A DNA stretch of 13,826 bases, from the NCBI RefSeq assembly GCF_000161455.1, contig NZ_CM000745.1, positions 5,384,048 through 5,397,873 of the forward strand, in the 5' to 3' direction. Shown here in pieces: positions 13,663 to 13,826 of the stretch. Position 1 is the first letter of the stretch. The number at the start of each line of letters is the position of its first letter. The position numbers were made by a program, and so were the translations under genes. The DNA is from Bacillus pseudomycoides DSM 12442. Lineage in GTDB: Bacteria; Bacillota; Bacilli; Bacillales; Bacillaceae_G. Below the pieces are notes generated by a model. That model worked only from the letters and a program-made list of their open reading frames with translations. It was not told the DNA's origin and did no database searches.

Positions 13663-13826
13663 ATGGAAGTTGTAAATAATGGTGTGAATTTAAGACGTAA
13701 AAAATCATGGATATATGGATTGATTGCTGGGTTTATGTTTGTTGGTTTTTTCGGTTTTTTTACTTCGAAATTATATTTACCCTATGAAGAACCAGTCTAT
13801 CATACAGAGCTGAAAAAGCCGGTTAC
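13663..13826 (+). CDS. start of a one-helix membrane protein, cut by the window edge
   Basis: 54 codons are visible and the frame is open to the right edge. ATG 13663 follows a purine-rich GTGAGGTGTGGAG (13647-13659), 20 bases after the VirB8-like stop. The N-terminus is MEVVNNGVNLRRKKSW, a basic cytoplasmic stretch. A membrane helix follows at about residues 16-37, rich in Gly and Phe, and then a polar part that would lie outside the cell (LYLPYEEPVYHTEL). It is probably another envelope component of the transfer channel, but its family cannot be named from this fragment. Confidence 0.65.
   Translation, partial: MEVVNNGVNLRRKKSWIYGLIAGFMFVGFFGFFTSKLYLPYEEPVYHTELKKPV

Overview
The window looks like part of the conjugative transfer region of a low-GC Gram-positive plasmid, most likely a large plasmid of the Bacillus cereus group. 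The grounds are AT-rich codon use, strong purine-rich ribosome-binding sites of the AAGGAGG type, very tight gene packing on one strand, and a set of type IV secretion (T4SS) proteins of Gram-positive type. The species is an inference; no replication or chromosomal marker is present. Every gene is on the + strand.

Layout. 2-94 is the proline-rich C-terminal tail of an upstream gene. 126-554 encodes a 142-residue stand-alone P-loop ATPase, closed by a strong intrinsic terminator at 600-634. From 652 runs the transfer operon: a VirD4/TraG-type coupling ATPase (652-3375) with an apparent beta-sandwich insert; a small unknown protein (3372-3575); a VirB6/TrbL-like polytopic membrane protein with a long repetitive hydrophilic tail (3594-5714); a weak terminator-like hairpin (5727-5754); a two-helix VirB3/PrgI-like protein (5778-6068); a lysine-rich protein with a VirB4-N-terminal-like domain (6082-6942); the VirB4 ATPase (6958-8892); a two-domain cell-wall hydrolase, lysozyme-like plus NlpC/P60, split by a group II intron (exons 8896-9379 and 12058-12695); a 100-residue unknown (12730-13032); a VirB8-like one-helix protein with a coiled coil (13044-13643); and the start of another one-helix membrane protein (13663 to the window end).

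The group II intron (9380-12057, 2678 bp) lies in sense orientation inside the lysozyme-like domain. It begins GTGTG, carries a reverse transcriptase/maturase with an HNH endonuclease domain, and ends with a recognisable 34-nt domain V and a domain VI whose bulged A is at 12050. Joining 9379 to 12058 restores an uninterrupted 373-residue reading frame with a conserved-looking QAYNFG junction, so the host gene is probably functional only after splicing.

Together the genes describe a cell-envelope-spanning DNA transfer machine: the coupling protein brings DNA to the channel, VirB4 powers assembly and transport, the VirB3/VirB6/VirB8-like proteins form the membrane channel, and the hydrolase opens the peptidoglycan. 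The less ordinary points are the mini-ATPase, the insert in the coupling protein, the separate VirB4-N-like protein, the repeat-rich VirB6 tail, the intron site, and a probable non-ATG start for the intron protein. I saw no CRISPR array, tRNA, rRNA, insertion sequence with terminal inverted repeats, or convincing sigma-A promoter.
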